This document shows, piece after piece, positions 10,137 through 23,525 of a stretch of 64,000 nucleotides of DNA (position 1 is the stretch's first letter; the number at the start of each line of letters is the position of its first letter). The DNA is from an uncultured Pelagibacteraceae bacterium (lineage in GTDB: Bacteria > Pseudomonadota > Alphaproteobacteria > Pelagibacterales > Pelagibacteraceae): positions 1 to 64,000 of the forward strand of contig CACEIC010000002.1 of the NCBI GenBank assembly GCA_902559605.1, in the 5' to 3' direction. Under the pieces are notes generated by a model that worked only from the letters and a program-made list of their open reading frames with translations, searched no databases and had not been told where the DNA came from. The translations under genes and the position numbers were made by a program.

Positions 10137-10682
10137 GTGGCAGATTTTAAACAAAATTATTTTCAAAAAAGAACTAAAGCAAGAGGCCCAAGGTCTAATA
10201 ACAGGATTACATCAAATGAAGTTCAAGTTATTGCAAGTGATGGAGAAAATTTAGGAATTTTAAATTTAAATGAAGCTATCAATAAAGCAAAAAATGAAGG
10301 TTTAGATTTAATTGAAATTGCTCCAAATGCAAAACCACCTGTCTGTAAAATTATGGACATGGGTAAATATAAATACGATGCACAAAAAAAAGCTAACAAA
10401 GCAAAAAAAAAACAAAAGAAAATTGAATTAAAAGAAATAAAATTAAGGCCAGTTACAGAAGTTCATGATTACACTTTCAAAATTAAAAATGCTCAGAAAT
10501 TTTTGGCAAAAGGTGATAAAGTCAAATTTACAATAAGGTTCAAAGGGAGAGAGTTGCAACATTCAAACCTTGGCAATGAATTGATGGATAAAATTAAGGC
10601 AGACATGGAGACTATTGGGAGAGTAGAGCTTCAGCCAAAATTTGATGGAAAGCAAATGATTATGGTAATCCAGCCTTTATAA
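10137..10682 (+). CDS. infC: Translation initiation factor IF-3
   Basis: IF-3 keeps the 30S subunit free and checks the start codon-initiator tRNA pairing. At 181 aa it is the normal size, with an N-terminal domain (NEAINKAKNEGLDLIEIA), a lysine-rich linker (about 80-95) and the C-terminal domain (FTIRFKGRE). It starts with GTG directly after the thrS stop. Many bacteria use rare start codons for infC as part of IF-3 autoregulation; here GTG is used rather than AUU. The thrS-infC-rpmI-rplT order is the classical one. Confidence 0.95.
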   Translation: MADFKQNYFQKRTKARGPRSNNRITSNEVQVIASDGENLGILNLNEAINKAKNEGLDLIEIAPNAKPPVCKIMDMGKYKYDAQKKANKAKKKQKKIELKEIKLRPVTEVHDYTFKIKNAQKFLAKGDKVKFTIRFKGRELQHSNLGNELMDKIKADMETIGRVELQPKFDGKQMIMVIQPL

Positions 10683-10695
10683 GCCATATTTCTAG

Positions 10696-10724
10696 TTGTA
10701 AATTTAATTTAATATTTGTATAAA
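10696..10724 (+). promoter_or_regulatory. Candidate promoter for rpmI-rplT
   Basis: TTGTAA (10696-10701) and TATAAA (10719-10724) are separated by 17 nt in the 52-bp infC-rpmI spacer, 10 nt before the rpmI ATG. The spacer is too short for the long autoregulatory leader found at this position in many bacteria. Confidence 0.35.
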
Positions 10725-10734
10725 CCCGGAAATT

Positions 10735-10941
10735 ATGCCCAAGTTAAAAACAAAAAGTTCAGCTAAAAAAAGATTTAAAATCTCAGCTAAAGGAAAGGTT
10801 ATTACCCCACAGGCCGGAAAAAGACACGGCATGATTAAAAGAACAAATTCACAAATTAGAAAACAAAGAGGCACAACTGTTTTATCTAAACAAGATGGTA
10901 AGATAGTAAAATCTTATATGCCTTACAGCTTAAGAGGATAA
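10735..10941 (+). CDS. rpmI: 50S ribosomal protein L35
   Basis: A 68-aa, strongly basic ribosomal protein of the 50S subunit. The conserved beginning [15 protein letters not shown] and the central GKRHGM segment are typical of bL35. It is followed after one base by rplT, so the pair is surely co-transcribed. GGA at 10728-10730, a few bases before the ATG, may serve as a weak Shine-Dalgarno. Confidence 0.97.
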   Translation: MPKLKTKSSAKKRFKISAKGKVITPQAGKRHGMIKRTNSQIRKQRGTTVLSKQDGKIVKSYMPYSLRG

Positions 10942-10942
10942 A

Positions 10943-11299
10943 ATGGCAAGAGTTAAAAGAGGAGTTACAAGCAGAGCTAAACACAAAAAAGTTTTAAAAG
11001 CTGTTAAAGGTCAATGGGGAAGAAGAAAAAATACTATAAGAGTTGCAAGACAAGCAATGGAAAAAGCTATGCAGTATGCTTACAGAGATAGAAGAAATAA
11101 AAAAAGGGATTTCAAATCTCTGTGGATACAAAGAATTAATGCTGGTGTTAGATCCGAAGGTATAACATACTCAATGTTTATTAATGGTTTAAGTAAATCT
11201 GGAATTAAATTAGATAGAAAAATTCTTGCAGAAATTGCTTACGATAACCCTGAAGCTTTCAAAACTATAGTTAAAAGGGCTCAAGCAGCATTAAATTAA
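10943..11299 (+). CDS. rplT: 50S ribosomal protein L20
   Basis: A 118-aa 50S protein needed for early large-subunit assembly. The basic N-terminal extension ([16 protein letters not shown]) binds 23S rRNA and the globular C-terminal half (from about residue 60, [11 protein letters not shown]) is well conserved. In other bacteria L20 represses its own operon; no leader structure that could do so is visible here. Confidence 0.97.
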   Translation: MARVKRGVTSRAKHKKVLKAVKGQWGRRKNTIRVARQAMEKAMQYAYRDRRNKKRDFKSLWIQRINAGVRSEGITYSMFINGLSKSGIKLDRKILAEIAYDNPEAFKTIVKRAQAALN

Positions 11300-11342
11300 T
11301 CAAGACTATTGTTTTTCTTCCTTTAACAAATATTCTATCAAA

Positions 11343-12410
11343 ATGTCTGATATTAAAAAAATAAAAGATGATTATATCGATAAACTTAATGCGGAAAATA
11401 ATGTTGATAAAGTAAACAACATTAAATCAGAACTATTTGGAAAAAACGGAATTATATCGAACGAATTTAAAAAATTAGGTTCGATTTCTGTAGAAGAAAG
11501 GAAAAAATTAGCCTCAGATTTAAATAATGTTAAAGACGAACTTCAAAATAAAATATCAATCAAAATTCAAGAAATAGAAACTAAAGAAATTAATTTAAAG
11601 CTTGAGAAAGAAAAAATTGATGTAACTCTTCCAGAAAGAGATATTGAAATTGGTAAAATTCATCCAGTCTCTCAAGTGATAGATGAAATTTCATCTATAT
11701 TTTCTGAGATTGGATTTAGCGTTGAGGAAGGTCCGGATGTAGAAAATGAATATAATAATTTTACAGCATTAAATACACCAGATAATCATCCAGCTAGAGA
11801 TATGCATGACACTTTTTATCTAGATAATAATAAGGAATTACTTTTGAGAACTCACACATCTCCTGTTCAGGTAAGAACTATGCTAAAAGGTAAACCTCCT
11901 TTTAAAATTATTGCTCCAGGACGAACTTACAGATCAGATAGTGATCAAACCCATGCTCCGATGTTTCATCAAGTTGAAGGGTTACATATAGATAAAAATA
12001 TAAACATGGGACATCTAAAAGGATGTTTAAATTATTTTATTAAGGAGTTTTTTGAAGTTGATAAAATTAAAATGAGATTTAGACCAAGTCATTTTCCATT
12101 TACCGAACCTTCGGCAGAAGTAGATATAGGATATGAAATTAAAAATGGAAAGATAGTAATTGGTGAAGGTGATAAATGGCTAGAAATTTTAGGTTGCGGA
12201 ATGGTTCATCCAAATGTTTTAAAAAATGTAAAAGTTAATCCAAGTAAATATCAAGGATATGCTTTTGGAATTGGCATAGATAGACTGGGAATGTTGAAAT
12301 ATGGAATTAATGATTTAAGAGCTTTTTTTGAGACTGATTATAGATGGTTAAGTCACTTTGGTTTTGATCCATTAGATGTCCCATCAAATTACAGAGGACT
12401 GAGTAGATGA
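11343..12410 (+). CDS. pheS: Phenylalanyl-tRNA synthetase alpha subunit
   Basis: The catalytic alpha subunit (355 aa) of the heterotetrameric Phe-tRNA synthetase. An N-terminal coiled-coil arm (about 1-95) is followed by the class II core: motif 2 with [18 protein letters not shown], the substrate-pocket [14 protein letters not shown], and motif 3 with [14 protein letters not shown]. The stop overlaps the pheT start (ATGA). The cognate tRNA-Phe gene is in the same window, at 41755. Confidence 0.97.
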   Translation: MSDIKKIKDDYIDKLNAENNVDKVNNIKSELFGKNGIISNEFKKLGSISVEERKKLASDLNNVKDELQNKISIKIQEIETKEINLKLEKEKIDVTLPERDIEIGKIHPVSQVIDEISSIFSEIGFSVEEGPDVENEYNNFTALNTPDNHPARDMHDTFYLDNNKELLLRTHTSPVQVRTMLKGKPPFKIIAPGRTYRSDSDQTHAPMFHQVEGLHIDKNINMGHLKGCLNYFIKEFFEVDKIKMRFRPSHFPFTEPSAEVDIGYEIKNGKIVIGEGDKWLEILGCGMVHPNVLKNVKVNPSKYQGYAFGIGIDRLGMLKYGINDLRAFFETDYRWLSHFGFDPLDVPSNYRGLSR

Positions 12411-14815
12411 AGTTCACCGTTGACTGGTTAAAAAACCATCTTGATACAAAATTTAATAACAATCAAATAATAGATAAATTAACCAATATAGGTCTAGAAG
12501 TAGAAAGTTTTGAGAGCTCTACATCCGAATTAGATACATTTATTGTTGCAAAAATTATAAATGCCAAAACTCATCCAAATGCTGACAGATTGAAGTTATG
12601 TGATGTTGATGTAGGTAGCGACAAAACAATTGAAGTAGTATGTGGAGCCCCAAATGCAAAAAATGGTCTTTTGACTGTTTATGCACCTCCAGGATCAATT
12701 ATTCCTAAAAATCAGATGAAATTATCTGTAAGTAAAATAAGAGGTGTAACATCATATGGAATGCTCTGTTCTGAGTCAGAATTACTACTATCCAATGAAA
12801 GTGATGGAATTATAGAATTAAAAAACAATAAATATGCAAATAAAATTGGAGAAAAATATTTTAAAAACACTTCTGAAAAAGTAATAGATTTATCAATTAC
12901 GCCCAATAGACCAGATTGTTTAGGAGTAAGAGGAATTGCTAGAGATTTATCTGCAGCTGGTGCTGGTAAATTAAAAATTAATAAAAAAACCAATTTAAAA
13001 TATAGAGGTAATCAAAATATAAACGTAACAATAAAAAAAGAAAAAGCTCAAGGATGTACAATATTTGGAAGTTGTTTAATAAAAAACGTAACAAATAAAG
13101 AGAGTCCAAAATGGCTAAAAGATAAAATTCTGTCTTTAGGCCAAAAACCAATATCTGCAATAGTCGATATTACTAATTATGTAATGTTTGATTTAAATAG
13201 ACCATTACACGCTTATGATGCAGATAAAATAGATAATGAAATTATTGTTAGAAGTTCTTCTAAAGGAGAAAGCTTCGAAGCCTTAGATAATAAAAAATAT
13301 ATTTTAGAAAATGATATGTGCGTTATTTCTGACAGATCTGGAATCCTTGGTCTTGGTGGCATAATTGGTGGGACAAGATCTGGAACAGAATATTCGACTA
13401 AAAATATATTATTAGAATCTGCTTATTTTTTACCACGTTCAATAAGAAAAACCTCTAAACAATTAAATATAGATACAGATGCAAAATTCAGATTCGAAAG
13501 AGGTATAGATCCTCTTTCAATTGAAGAAGGATTAATAAAAGCTTCTGAACTAATAAAACAAATTTGTGGAGGTGAAATAAGTAATTTAGATGTAAAAAAA
13601 ATTGAAAATTATAAAAAAACAATAATAAATTTTGATCCATTTCTTTTTGAAAAAACGACTGGATTTAATGTTGAAAATAAAGAATTAATCAAAATACTAG
13701 AAAAGCTAGGTTTTAATGTATCTAAGAATAAAAAAATTTTAAAACTAACAATACCTTCATGGAGACCTGATATAACTCAACCAATTGATATTGTTGAAGA
13801 AATAGTGAGAATAAAAGGTTATGAACATATTAATACTTTAGAACCTATTAAGACAAGATTAAAGCCAACACTTAATTATTATCAGAAATTATTTCATTTT
13901 TTACAAAGATCTGTCGCATCTAAAGGTTATTCAGAGACCGTGACATGGTCATTTACTGATTCTAAAATTAATCAGTTATTTAAAGAAAATGATGAAGAAA
14001 TACCAATTGTAAATCCGATTAGTTCAGATCTAAATGTTTTAAGAAATTCTATTTTTCCAAATTTATTATTTTATTTGAAGAAAAATTTAGATAGAGGATT
14101 TAAAGACATTTCTTTATTTGAAATTGGTCCAGCTTTTAAAGGAAAAAATCCAGGAGATCAACTGACAGTGATAGGCGCTGTAAGAGCAGGAAAGGTATCA
14201 AGATTGTCTTGGAATGATAAAGAGAGAATTGTAGACACATTTGATGTAAAAAAAGATGTAATACAAAGTCTTTGTGAAGCAGGGATCGATAAAGAACATA
14301 TTGTTATAGATGATAAAACTCCTTCTTACTATCACCCAGGAAAATCTGGAGGAGTGTACCAAAATAAAAACGAAAAAGTTGCTCTTGCATATTTTGGTGA
14401 GATTCATCCAAACATAATAAAAAAATTAGATATAAAAACCGAAGGTTTGGTAATATTTGAAATTTGTCTTGATTACATTAAAGAATTAAAACAAAAGATA
14501 AAAGATACAAAATCTGAATATAAATTTTCTGATTTCCAAAAATCAGAGAGAGATTTTGCATTTATTATTAATAAAAACTTTAAATCTCAAGAATTGGTTA
14601 ATATAATTAAATCTGTTGATAATAAATTAATTAAGTCAGTACGAGTATTTGATGTATTTGAGGGAGAAAATATACCAGAGGGAAAAAAATCTATAGCTGT
14701 TAATGTAACTATTCAGTCAGAAGAAAAAACATTGAATGAAAATGACCTGGACAACGTTAATAAACTAATTATCTCTTCCGTTGAGTCAAAGTCTGGCGCA
14801 AAAATTAGATCCTAA
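12407..14815 (+). CDS. pheT: Phenylalanyl-tRNA synthetase beta subunit
   Basis: The 802-aa beta subunit carries editing and tRNA-binding functions. Visible in order are the EMAP-like tRNA-binding domain (about 40-150, with [13 protein letters not shown]), the B3/B4 editing domain (about 210-375), the B5 domain (about 400-475, ending in the [14 protein letters not shown] segment), the inactive core-like region, and the C-terminal ferredoxin-fold anticodon-binding domain (starting near [13 protein letters not shown]). It overlaps pheS by 4 bp and is followed by lepA after 2 bp. Confidence 0.97.
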   Translation: MKFTVDWLKNHLDTKFNNNQIIDKLTNIGLEVESFESSTSELDTFIVAKIINAKTHPNADRLKLCDVDVGSDKTIEVVCGAPNAKNGLLTVYAPPGSIIPKNQMKLSVSKIRGVTSYGMLCSESELLLSNESDGIIELKNNKYANKIGEKYFKNTSEKVIDLSITPNRPDCLGVRGIARDLSAAGAGKLKINKKTNLKYRGNQNINVTIKKEKAQGCTIFGSCLIKNVTNKESPKWLKDKILSLGQKPISAIVDITNYVMFDLNRPLHAYDADKIDNEIIVRSSSKGESFEALDNKKYILENDMCVISDRSGILGLGGIIGGTRSGTEYSTKNILLESAYFLPRSIRKTSKQLNIDTDAKFRFERGIDPLSIEEGLIKASELIKQICGGEISNLDVKKIENYKKTIINFDPFLFEKTTGFNVENKELIKILEKLGFNVSKNKKILKLTIPSWRPDITQPIDIVEEIVRIKGYEHINTLEPIKTRLKPTLNYYQKLFHFLQRSVASKGYSETVTWSFTDSKINQLFKENDEEIPIVNPISSDLNVLRNSIFPNLLFYLKKNLDRGFKDISLFEIGPAFKGKNPGDQLTVIGAVRAGKVSRLSWNDKERIVDTFDVKKDVIQSLCEAGIDKEHIVIDDKTPSYYHPGKSGGVYQNKNEKVALAYFGEIHPNIIKKLDIKTEGLVIFEICLDYIKELKQKIKDTKSEYKFSDFQKSERDFAFIINKNFKSQELVNIIKSVDNKLIKSVRVFDVFEGENIPEGKKSIAVNVTIQSEEKTLNENDLDNVNKLIISSVESKSGAKIRS

Positions 14816-14817
14816 AA

Positions 14818-16626
14818 ATGGTTGATAAAATAGACAATATTAGGAATTTTGCAATTATAGCTCATATAGATCATGGTAAATCAACTATAGCGGACAGAAT
14901 AATTCATAAATGTGGAGGTTTGAGTGATAGAGAAATGAAATCTCAAGTGCTTGACTCTATGGATATAGAAAGAGAGAGAGGGATAACAATTAAAGCACAA
15001 ACAGTTAAATTAAATTATAAAGCTAAAAATGGCAAAAATTATATTTTAAATATTATAGATACCCCAGGCCATGTAGATTTTAGTTATGAAGTAAGTAGAA
15101 GCCTTTATGCGTGCGAGGGCTCAATATTAATTGTAGATAGTACACAAGGCGTAGAAGCCCAAACACTTGCAAATGTATATCAAGCACTTGATATAAATCA
15201 TGAGATTATTCCAGTATTAAATAAAATTGATCTACCAGCATCTGATCTTGAAAGAACAAATAATCAAATTGAAGATGTTATTGGCATAGATACATCTAAT
15301 TCTGTACCTTGCTCTGGAAAAACTGGACAAGGAATAGATGAAATTCTTGAGCAAATTATTAACTCCTTGCCTGGACCTAAAGGTGAAAAAAATAGCAAAT
15401 TAAAGTGTTTATTAGTTGATAGCTGGTATGACACTTATCTTGGAGTAGTTATATTAGTGAGAATTATAGACGGAAAACTAAAAAAAAATATGAAAATAAA
15501 AATGATGTCTACAAATCAAGAATATATTGTAGAAAAAGTTGGTGTTTTTACACCTAAGGCAAAAGATGTGAGTGAACTTAATGCTGGAGAAATAGGTTTT
15601 ATTACAACTGGAATTAAAATTTTATCAGAAACTAAAGTTGGAGACACTATATGCGATGCAGAAAATCCTCTCCAAGACGCTTTACCAGGTTTTAAACCAA
15701 GTAAACCAGTAGTTTTTTGTGGTTTATTTCCTGTTGATAGTTCTGAATATCAAAAATTAAAAGATGGACTTGCTAAATTACAATTAAATGATGCAAGTTT
15801 TTCTTATGAAGCAGAGTCATCGTCTGCCTTAGGTCTTGGATTTAGATGTGGATTTCTAGGTCTTTTACATCTTGAAATAATCACAGAAAGACTTGAAAGA
15901 GAATTTGATATAAATTTATTAACTACTACACCTGGTGTTGTTTATAAAGTTCACTTAAATAATGGTGAAATTATCGAACTTCAAAATCCATCAAATTTAC
16001 CAGATCCTAATTATATAAAATTTATAGAAGAACCATGGATTAAAGCCACAATTATCGCTCCAGACCAATACTTGGGATCAATTATTAAGTTATGTCAAAA
16101 TAAAAGAGGCATTCAAACTAATTTAAGTTATTCAGGAAATCGTGCAGTAATTAATTATGAGATACCTTTAAATGAAGTCGTATTTGATTTTAATGATCGT
16201 CTTAAATCTATGACAAGTGGATATGCAAGTTTTGATTATGAAATTATTGATCACAAAGAAGGAGATCTAGTAAAAATGAATATACTTGTAAACTCAGAAC
16301 CTGTTGATGCTCTTGCAATGATGATACATAAAGATTTTGCTCAAACTACAGGTAGAGAGGTTTGTGAAAAATTAAAAGACTTAATTCCAAGACACAACTT
16401 TATGATACCGATTCAAGCAGCTATTGGTGGTAAAATTATTGCTAGAGAAACTATTAAAGGTTTTAAAAAAGATGTATTAACGAAAATTCATGGAGGTGGA
16501 GCGACAGATAGAAAAAGAAAACTGCTTGAAAAACAGAAAAAAGGTAAAGCTAGAGCAAAGCAATTTGGAAAAGTTGAAATTCCTCAAGAAGCATTCATAG
16601 GTGTTTTAAGGATAAGCAAAGAGTAG
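14818..16626 (+). CDS. lepA: Elongation factor 4 (LepA), translational GTPase
   Basis: A ribosome-associated GTPase (602 aa; E. coli 599) that acts on stalled or stressed ribosomes. G1 is [10 protein letters not shown]3 DTPGHVDF and G4 NKID. Domains II and III and the EF-G-like domain V follow, then the LepA-specific C-terminal domain rich in lysine (around [17 protein letters not shown]) that reaches the peptidyl transferase centre. It is the last protein gene of this translation block; tRNA-Ser begins 7 bp after the stop. Confidence 0.97.
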   Translation: MVDKIDNIRNFAIIAHIDHGKSTIADRIIHKCGGLSDREMKSQVLDSMDIERERGITIKAQTVKLNYKAKNGKNYILNIIDTPGHVDFSYEVSRSLYACEGSILIVDSTQGVEAQTLANVYQALDINHEIIPVLNKIDLPASDLERTNNQIEDVIGIDTSNSVPCSGKTGQGIDEILEQIINSLPGPKGEKNSKLKCLLVDSWYDTYLGVVILVRIIDGKLKKNMKIKMMSTNQEYIVEKVGVFTPKAKDVSELNAGEIGFITTGIKILSETKVGDTICDAENPLQDALPGFKPSKPVVFCGLFPVDSSEYQKLKDGLAKLQLNDASFSYEAESSSALGLGFRCGFLGLLHLEIITERLEREFDINLLTTTPGVVYKVHLNNGEIIELQNPSNLPDPNYIKFIEEPWIKATIIAPDQYLGSIIKLCQNKRGIQTNLSYSGNRAVINYEIPLNEVVFDFNDRLKSMTSGYASFDYEIIDHKEGDLVKMNILVNSEPVDALAMMIHKDFAQTTGREVCEKLKDLIPRHNFMIPIQAAIGGKIIARETIKGFKKDVLTKIHGGGATDRKRKLLEKQKKGKARAKQFGKVEIPQEAFIGVLRISKE

Positions 16627-16633
16627 GTATTTT

Positions 16634-16723
16634 GGAGAGGTGGCCGAGCGGTTGAAGGCGCACGCTTGGAAAGCGTGTATAGGGGAAACTCTATCATGGG
16701 TTCGAATCCCATTCTCTCCGCCA
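16634..16723 (+). tRNA. tRNA-Ser (GGA)
   Basis: A 90-nt type II tRNA with a 7-bp acceptor stem (GGAGAGG with TCTCTCC, one G-U pair), anticodon loop TTGGAAA giving GGA, an extended variable arm, TTCGAAT in the T loop and an encoded CCA end. It reads UCC/UCU serine codons. Confidence 0.97.
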
Positions 16724-16799
16724 TATTTTTATTAGAAAAATGATCTTTTTGAAGGGTTTTAAAGAAATAGAAAAAAAATCTAAAAAACATCAAAAAAAC

Positions 16800-16812
16800 G
16801 TTGGTATCCAAC
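16800..16812 (-). terminator. Terminator-like hairpin pointing away from gyrB
   Basis: GTTGG-TAT-CCAAC is a perfect 5-bp stem. Read on the minus strand it is followed one base later by seven Ts, the form of a weak intrinsic terminator. No minus-strand gene ends here, so its role, if any, is unclear. The rest of the 170-bp tRNA-Ser to gyrB spacer is AT-rich with only -10-like sequences such as TATAAA at 16885-16890. Confidence 0.25.
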
Positions 16813-16869
16813 ACTAATTTAACCATTTGCGTCTCTACCATTTTTAAATTTTTTATAAAAATGTTATAA

Positions 16870-18951
<2,082 letters not shown>

Positions 18952-20232
18952 ATGGATTTAAAACAATCTGTCAAGGCAGCATCATTAAATAAGTCAACAT
19001 ATATCAATTTAAGATGGATAGGCATTTTAGGTCAATTTATAACTATAAACACTGTCAAATTTATTTTTGGTTTTGAGTTCAACTTTATTTTATCTAATCT
19101 TATAATTTTTGTTGGAGCTTTAAGTAACTTTTACTTAATGTTTTTTTATAAAAAACCAGTACTTTCAAACGCGACTTCTTTTAATTTTTTATCTTTAGAT
19201 ATACTTCAATTGAGTGCTTTACTTTTCTTATCTGGGGGTATTTTAAATCCATTTTCAATATTCCTTTTGATACCAAGTGTATTTGCTGCATCCAACTTAA
19301 ATATTAAAACAAATATTGCTTTAATTTTAATTACTCTTGCATCAATTATAATTTTAACTTTTTATCATTATGAATTGCCAAAACCATTGGATGAATATAG
19401 TATTAGTCTGTATTATTACTATGCAATTCCTCTTGCATTAATAATTGCATTATTTTTTTTAAATTATTTTGCATTTATTTTTGGACAAGAAACAAATCTT
19501 AGGAAAGATGCATTAGATAAAATCCAAGAAGTAATTTCCAAAGAACATGAGCTAGTTTCGCTTGGGGGACAGGCTGCAGCTGCAGCTCATTCATTTGGTA
19601 CTCCTTTGTCCACAATTAAAATTATTTCCCATGATTTATTTGATCAGTTTAAAGATAATAATGATGTTAAAAAAGATCTCGAACTATTAATTAGTCAGGT
19701 TAATAGGTGTAATGAGATATTAAAAAAATTAACATTAAATCCTGCTATAGAAGATGATTTTATTGACAAAAATAAAACGCTTTACGATTATATTAATGAG
19801 ATAGTTAACTCATTTAAAGAAATTTCTAATAAGAATTTTAATGTTAATAAAGAGCAAGATTCTAACTCATTTGAAATATTAAAATCTGTTGAAATTGTTT
19901 ATGGTCTGAGGAATTTTATTGGAAATGCTAACAAATTTTCAAATGAAAATATCTATATAGCTATCAAAAGTGACAGTCAAAAGACTGAAATAACAATAGA
20001 GGATGATGGCCCTGGTATACCAAAAGATATACTTAATAAGATTGGAGAGCCTTATATTAAGACACTTAAACCCAAAGATAACAAAAAAACTGGACTAGGT
20101 TTAGGGATTTTTATAGGCAAAACATTGTTAGAAAAAAATTCTGCCAGAATAACAATTAGAAATTCAGAAACCAGAGGTGGAGCTGAAGTAAATATAGAAT
20201 GGGAAAATAAAAATTTAAAAAAATTAGTGTAA
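18952..20232 (+). CDS. regB: RegB/PrrB-type redox sensor histidine kinase
   Basis: A 426-aa membrane histidine kinase. The first ~175 residues form about six hydrophobic segments. GGILNPF at 95-101 is the quinone-binding GGxxNPF motif known in RegB/PrrB. The H-box contains H213 in [13 protein letters not shown]253 in [12 protein letters not shown] sits in the dimerisation helix region where RegB carries its redox-active cysteine. The ATPase domain ends with [16 protein letters not shown]. RegB families control respiration, carbon and nitrogen genes in response to redox state through RegA; no response regulator gene lies nearby. The gene ends convergently on cobT with a 9-bp overlap. Confidence 0.85.
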   Translation: MDLKQSVKAASLNKSTYINLRWIGILGQFITINTVKFIFGFEFNFILSNLIIFVGALSNFYLMFFYKKPVLSNATSFNFLSLDILQLSALLFLSGGILNPFSIFLLIPSVFAASNLNIKTNIALILITLASIIILTFYHYELPKPLDEYSISLYYYYAIPLALIIALFFLNYFAFIFGQETNLRKDALDKIQEVISKEHELVSLGGQAAAAAHSFGTPLSTIKIISHDLFDQFKDNNDVKKDLELLISQVNRCNEILKKLTLNPAIEDDFIDKNKTLYDYINEIVNSFKEISNKNFNVNKEQDSNSFEILKSVEIVYGLRNFIGNANKFSNENIYIAIKSDSQKTEITIEDDGPGIPKDILNKIGEPYIKTLKPKDNKKTGLGLGIFIGKTLLEKNSARITIRNSETRGGAEVNIEWENKNLKKLV

Positions 20233-22014
20233 TTTTTTATTATTTTCAAACAATCCACTAAGCTGACCAATCATTACATCACCTAATTCTTGAACATCAG
20301 CAATTTTTATCGCTTTTTTGTAATATCTCGAAACATCATGGCCTATACCTATGGCAAGAATTTCGATATCACTTTTGTTTTCAATCGATTTTACAGTTTG
20401 CTTTAGATGTTTTTCTAAAAAATCACCAGAGTTAACAGATAATGTTGAGTCATCAACTGGAGCTCCATCGGAAATAACCATAAGAATTTTTCTTTCTTCT
20501 TTTCTTTTCTTAAGTCTATTGAAAGCCCAAGTAATAGCTTCACCATCAATATTTTCTTTAAGCAAACCTTCTTTTAGCATTAAACCTAAATTTTTTTTTG
20601 ATTGTCTCCAGTGGGTATCAGCAGATTTATAAATTATATGTCTTAGGTCATTTAAACGTCCTGGATTTTTTAATTTTCCAAGTTTATTCCACTTTTCTCT
20701 ACTCTTGCCACCCTTCCAATTTTTTGTTGTGAAACCAAGAATTTCAACTTTAACCGAGCATCTTTCTAATGTTCTAGACAATATATCAGCACAAAGAGCG
20801 GCAATAGTAATTGGCCTCCCTCTCATAGATCCAGAATTATCTATTAGCAAAGTCACAACTGTATCTTTAAACTCTAAATCTTTCTCTTTTTTAAAAGAAA
20901 GGGAATTATATGGATCAATTATTATTCTTGGTAATTTTGAACTATCTAATAAACCTTCTTCAAGATCAAATTCCCAAGATCTATTTTGTTTTGCAAGTAA
21001 CTGTCTTTGTAATTTATTTGCAAGTTTGGTAATTATGTCTTGGAAACTAGTTAGCTGTTGATCTAAATTTTTTCTTAATTTTGAAATTTCTTCAGAATTT
21101 TCCAATGTTTCTGCTTTTGCTGTCTCATCAAATTCTGATGTATATATTTTATATTCTTTATTACTTATTCCTAAATTTTTTTTCTGAACAATATTTTCTA
21201 TTTCATTATTTTCAGCATCATCATTTCCTAGTTGTTCATCAAGTCTAAACTCATTCATTTCGTCAGAACTATCAACTCCTTCATTAACACTGTTTTCCTC
21301 TTCTCTTTCCTGAGAGTCTCCACTATCTGTTTTTTGATCATCTTTTGAATTATTGTTATCTTGCTCATCTTCTTTCTGTTCTTCCCTTTTGTTTTCTTCT
21401 TCAGATTCGAAGATTTCCATATTTTGAAGAATTTCTGATATTTTAGAATTGTATATGTCCTGATTCTCTGCATTTTCTTTTAAAAAGTGTATGTGTTTAT
21501 CTAAAGATTTTTCAAAATCCTCTTTCCAGTATGATAAAATTTTTTTAGCGCTTTCAGTTAAATTTACATTCATTATTTTATTAAGCATGTAATATTCAAA
21601 AGCTTCAGAGACATTAGACTCCTCTTTCTTTTTAATATTTTCAGATTTTGCCATACCAATTTTATTGTTATATTTGGCCATTAAATTTTTAGAAATTCCT
21701 CTCATCATTTGTGATCCTAAAAGTTCATATCTTATTTTTTCAGAAATTTTATACAGCGTATGGCAAGTAGGTGTTTTTGGAATATTTTGTTCCAATGTAG
21801 AATTATCAGAAAATTTTCTTTTTAATGCCTCCGAGTCTGCCTCAGCTCTTAATTTTATAAAGTTTTCTTTATCTTTTAAATTATCAAATTTAGAAATATT
21901 AAATTCTTTTAAATTTTTTTTGTCTTTTAATGGATATGTTTCGCCTGAAATGGCTTTAATCGTTGAATTTAAAGCTTGTTTAAATTGCTCTTTTATAAGA
22001 TCATCTTTGTTCAT
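20224..22014 (-). CDS. cobT: CobT-like protein with VWA domain (cobaltochelatase subunit family)
   Basis: A 596-aa CobT-family protein. The C-terminal von Willebrand A domain holds a MIDAS motif, [10 protein letters not shown]. The middle (about 200-300) is highly acidic, the usual CobT hallmark. I place the start at 22014 rather than at an in-frame ATG at 22062, because ATG there overlaps the cobS stop by one base (TAATG) and avoids a 49-bp overlap. CobT with CobS and CobN inserts cobalt in aerobic B12 synthesis. No CobN or other cobalamin gene is in this window, so a chaperone-like role of this AAA+/VWA pair is possible. Confidence 0.85.
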   Translation of the reverse strand: MNKDDLIKEQFKQALNSTIKAISGETYPLKDKKNLKEFNISKFDNLKDKENFIKLRAEADSEALKRKFSDNSTLEQNIPKTPTCHTLYKISEKIRYELLGSQMMRGISKNLMAKYNNKIGMAKSENIKKKEESNVSEAFEYYMLNKIMNVNLTESAKKILSYWKEDFEKSLDKHIHFLKENAENQDIYNSKISEILQNMEIFESEEENKREEQKEDEQDNNNSKDDQKTDSGDSQEREEENSVNEGVDSSDEMNEFRLDEQLGNDDAENNEIENIVQKKNLGISNKEYKIYTSEFDETAKAETLENSEEISKLRKNLDQQLTSFQDIITKLANKLQRQLLAKQNRSWEFDLEEGLLDSSKLPRIIIDPYNSLSFKKEKDLEFKDTVVTLLIDNSGSMRGRPITIAALCADILSRTLERCSVKVEILGFTTKNWKGGKSREKWNKLGKLKNPGRLNDLRHIIYKSADTHWRQSKKNLGLMLKEGLLKENIDGEAITWAFNRLKKRKEERKILMVISDGAPVDDSTLSVNSGDFLEKHLKQTVKSIENKSDIEILAIGIGHDVSRYYKKAIKIADVQELGDVMIGQLSGLFENNKKLH

Positions 22015-22988
22015 TAAACCTGAATATTTATCATCGACTCTGGCAGTTCTTCTCCAAAACATCTTTGATAATATTCTGCGATTGTATTTTTTTCTACGTC
22101 ATCACATTTATTTAAAAAAGTTACTCTGAACGCATAACCCACATCTTTAAATATTTCTGAATTTTCTGCCCAATGTAATACCGTCCTAGGACTCATAACA
22201 GTTGAAATATCTCCAGCCATAAATCCTTTTCTAGTAAGTGTCGCAACTTTTATCATGTTTGCAACTTTCTCTTTACCTTTATTATTATCTAAAGATTTAT
22301 TTTTTCCTAAAATAATTTCCATTTCTTTTTCCAAAGCTAAATAATTTAATGTTGTTACGATATTCCATCTATCCATTTGTCCCTGGTTTATTTGTTGTGT
22401 TCCATGATAGAGTCCAGTTGTGTCTCCTAAACCAACAGTATTTGAGGTTGCAAATAATCTGAAATATTTATTTTGCTTAATGACCTTATTCTTATCTAAT
22501 AAAGTAAAATTTCCTTCAGCTTCCAAAACTCTTTGAATTACAAACATCACATCTGGTCTACCGGCATCATATTCATCAAATACTAAAGCTACTGGATTTT
22601 GTATCGACCAAGGAAGAATTCCCTCTTTGAATTCTGTTACTTGTTTTCCATCTTTGATTACAATTGAGTCTTTACCAATTAAATCTATTCTACTAACATG
22701 ACTATCTAAGTTAATTCTGATACATGGCCAATTCAATCTGGCTGCAATTTGTTCTATATGTGTGGATTTACCTGTTCCATGATAACCTTGCACTAAGACT
22801 CTTTTATTAAATGAAAATCCAGAGAGGATTGCTAAAGTTGTATCTTTATCAAATTTATAAGTTTTATCTATATCTGGCACATAATCAGTTTTTTTTGAAA
22901 ATGCATCCACTTCCATATCAGAATCTATACCGAATGTTTGTTTAATCGATAATTTAATATCTGGGGTCTGTTCAATATTTGTTGTCAA
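22014..22988 (-). CDS. cobS: CobS-like AAA+ ATPase (cobaltochelatase subunit family)
   Basis: A 324-aa MoxR/CobS-type AAA+ ATPase that would form a hexamer and drive remodelling by CobT. Walker A is GYHGTGKS (68-75), Walker B LVFDEYD (135-141), and the family N-terminus ([16 protein letters not shown], 15-30) is intact. The start is TTG, supported by AGGA 5 nt upstream; the next Met, M25, would cut into the conserved N-terminus. It overlaps the DnaJ-like gene by 17 bp and cobT by 1 bp, so the three are one transcription unit. Confidence 0.88.
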   Translation of the reverse strand: MTTNIEQTPDIKLSIKQTFGIDSDMEVDAFSKKTDYVPDIDKTYKFDKDTTLAILSGFSFNKRVLVQGYHGTGKSTHIEQIAARLNWPCIRINLDSHVSRIDLIGKDSIVIKDGKQVTEFKEGILPWSIQNPVALVFDEYDAGRPDVMFVIQRVLEAEGNFTLLDKNKVIKQNKYFRLFATSNTVGLGDTTGLYHGTQQINQGQMDRWNIVTTLNYLALEKEMEIILGKNKSLDNNKGKEKVANMIKVATLTRKGFMAGDISTVMSPRTVLHWAENSEIFKDVGYAFRVTFLNKCDDVEKNTIAEYYQRCFGEELPESMINIQV

Positions 22989-23505
22989 TTTTGTCCTTAT
23001 AAGTATTTTTTAATTGGGTATAAGCTAAAGTTATCACTTTAAGCTTATCTTCAAATTTTTTATTGCCAGCATTCATATCAGGGTGAAATTTTTTCACAAG
23101 TCTTTTGAATTTTTCTTGTATTTTGGCCCATTTTAAACCAACACCAACACCCAAAATTTCAAAGGCTTTAAGATCATTACTATTAAAATTAAACTTATTC
23201 ATGTGATTCAAATTACTAAAATCTTTAAATTTTCCATTTTCATCTTTTAAAGTATTATTCCACAATATTTTGAAAAAATTGTCTGAAGAGCTGAAACTCT
23301 GCGTTGGCTTATGCCATGTCATGTCAGACTTTAAAAAGTTGATTACTTGTTCGTCGCTCATACCTGAAAAATAATTCCAGCTTTTATTAAACTCTCTTAC
23401 ATGCTCTAGACATAGAAGCCTATATTCTTTGCTGTTATCCTTTTCTTTTGGAGCTTTGTAAAGTCCCTCTTCATTGCAATTATTCCATTCACAAATATTT
23501 TTCAT
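22972..23505 (-). CDS. DnaJ-domain protein with N-terminal cysteine motif
   Basis: A 177-aa J-domain protein. The J domain is at the C-terminus (about 113-175) with the essential HPD at 141-143, so it should stimulate a DnaK-type Hsp70. The N-terminus has C5-x4-C10 and C32-x2-H35, a possible zinc site. I choose the ATG at 23505 (MKNICEW) over an upstream in-frame ATG at 23520, because the family-like cysteine motif begins there. This arrangement next to cobS/cobT and bolA is common in Alphaproteobacteria and suggests a shared, non-B12 function. The start is only 20 bp from the divergent bolA start. Confidence 0.85.
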   Translation of the reverse strand: MKNICEWNNCNEEGLYKAPKEKDNSKEYRLLCLEHVREFNKSWNYFSGMSDEQVINFLKSDMTWHKPTQSFSSSDNFFKILWNNTLKDENGKFKDFSNLNHMNKFNFNSNDLKAFEILGVGVGLKWAKIQEKFKRLVKKFHPDMNAGNKKFEDKLKVITLAYTQLKNTYKDKIDNKY

Positions 23506-23525
23506 ATAATATAATATCAAGTTTA

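Noticed and set aside
16584-16841. 85-codon minus-strand frame across tRNA-Ser
   Set aside because: It runs antisense through the lepA end and the whole tRNA gene; a peptide such as [13 protein letters not shown] is a well-known artefact of translating tRNA-Ser antisense.
22015-22062. Upstream start for cobT
   Set aside because: It would overlap cobS by 49 bp and add residues unlike the family; the ATG at 22014 couples exactly to the cobS stop.
20224-22988. Functional cobaltochelatase for B12 synthesis
   Set aside because: CobS and CobT need CobN, and no cobalamin gene is in the window; the names are kept as family labels only.
23448-23525. Upstream start for bolA
   Set aside because: The extra residues lie inside the divergent DnaJ-like gene and exceed the normal BolA length.
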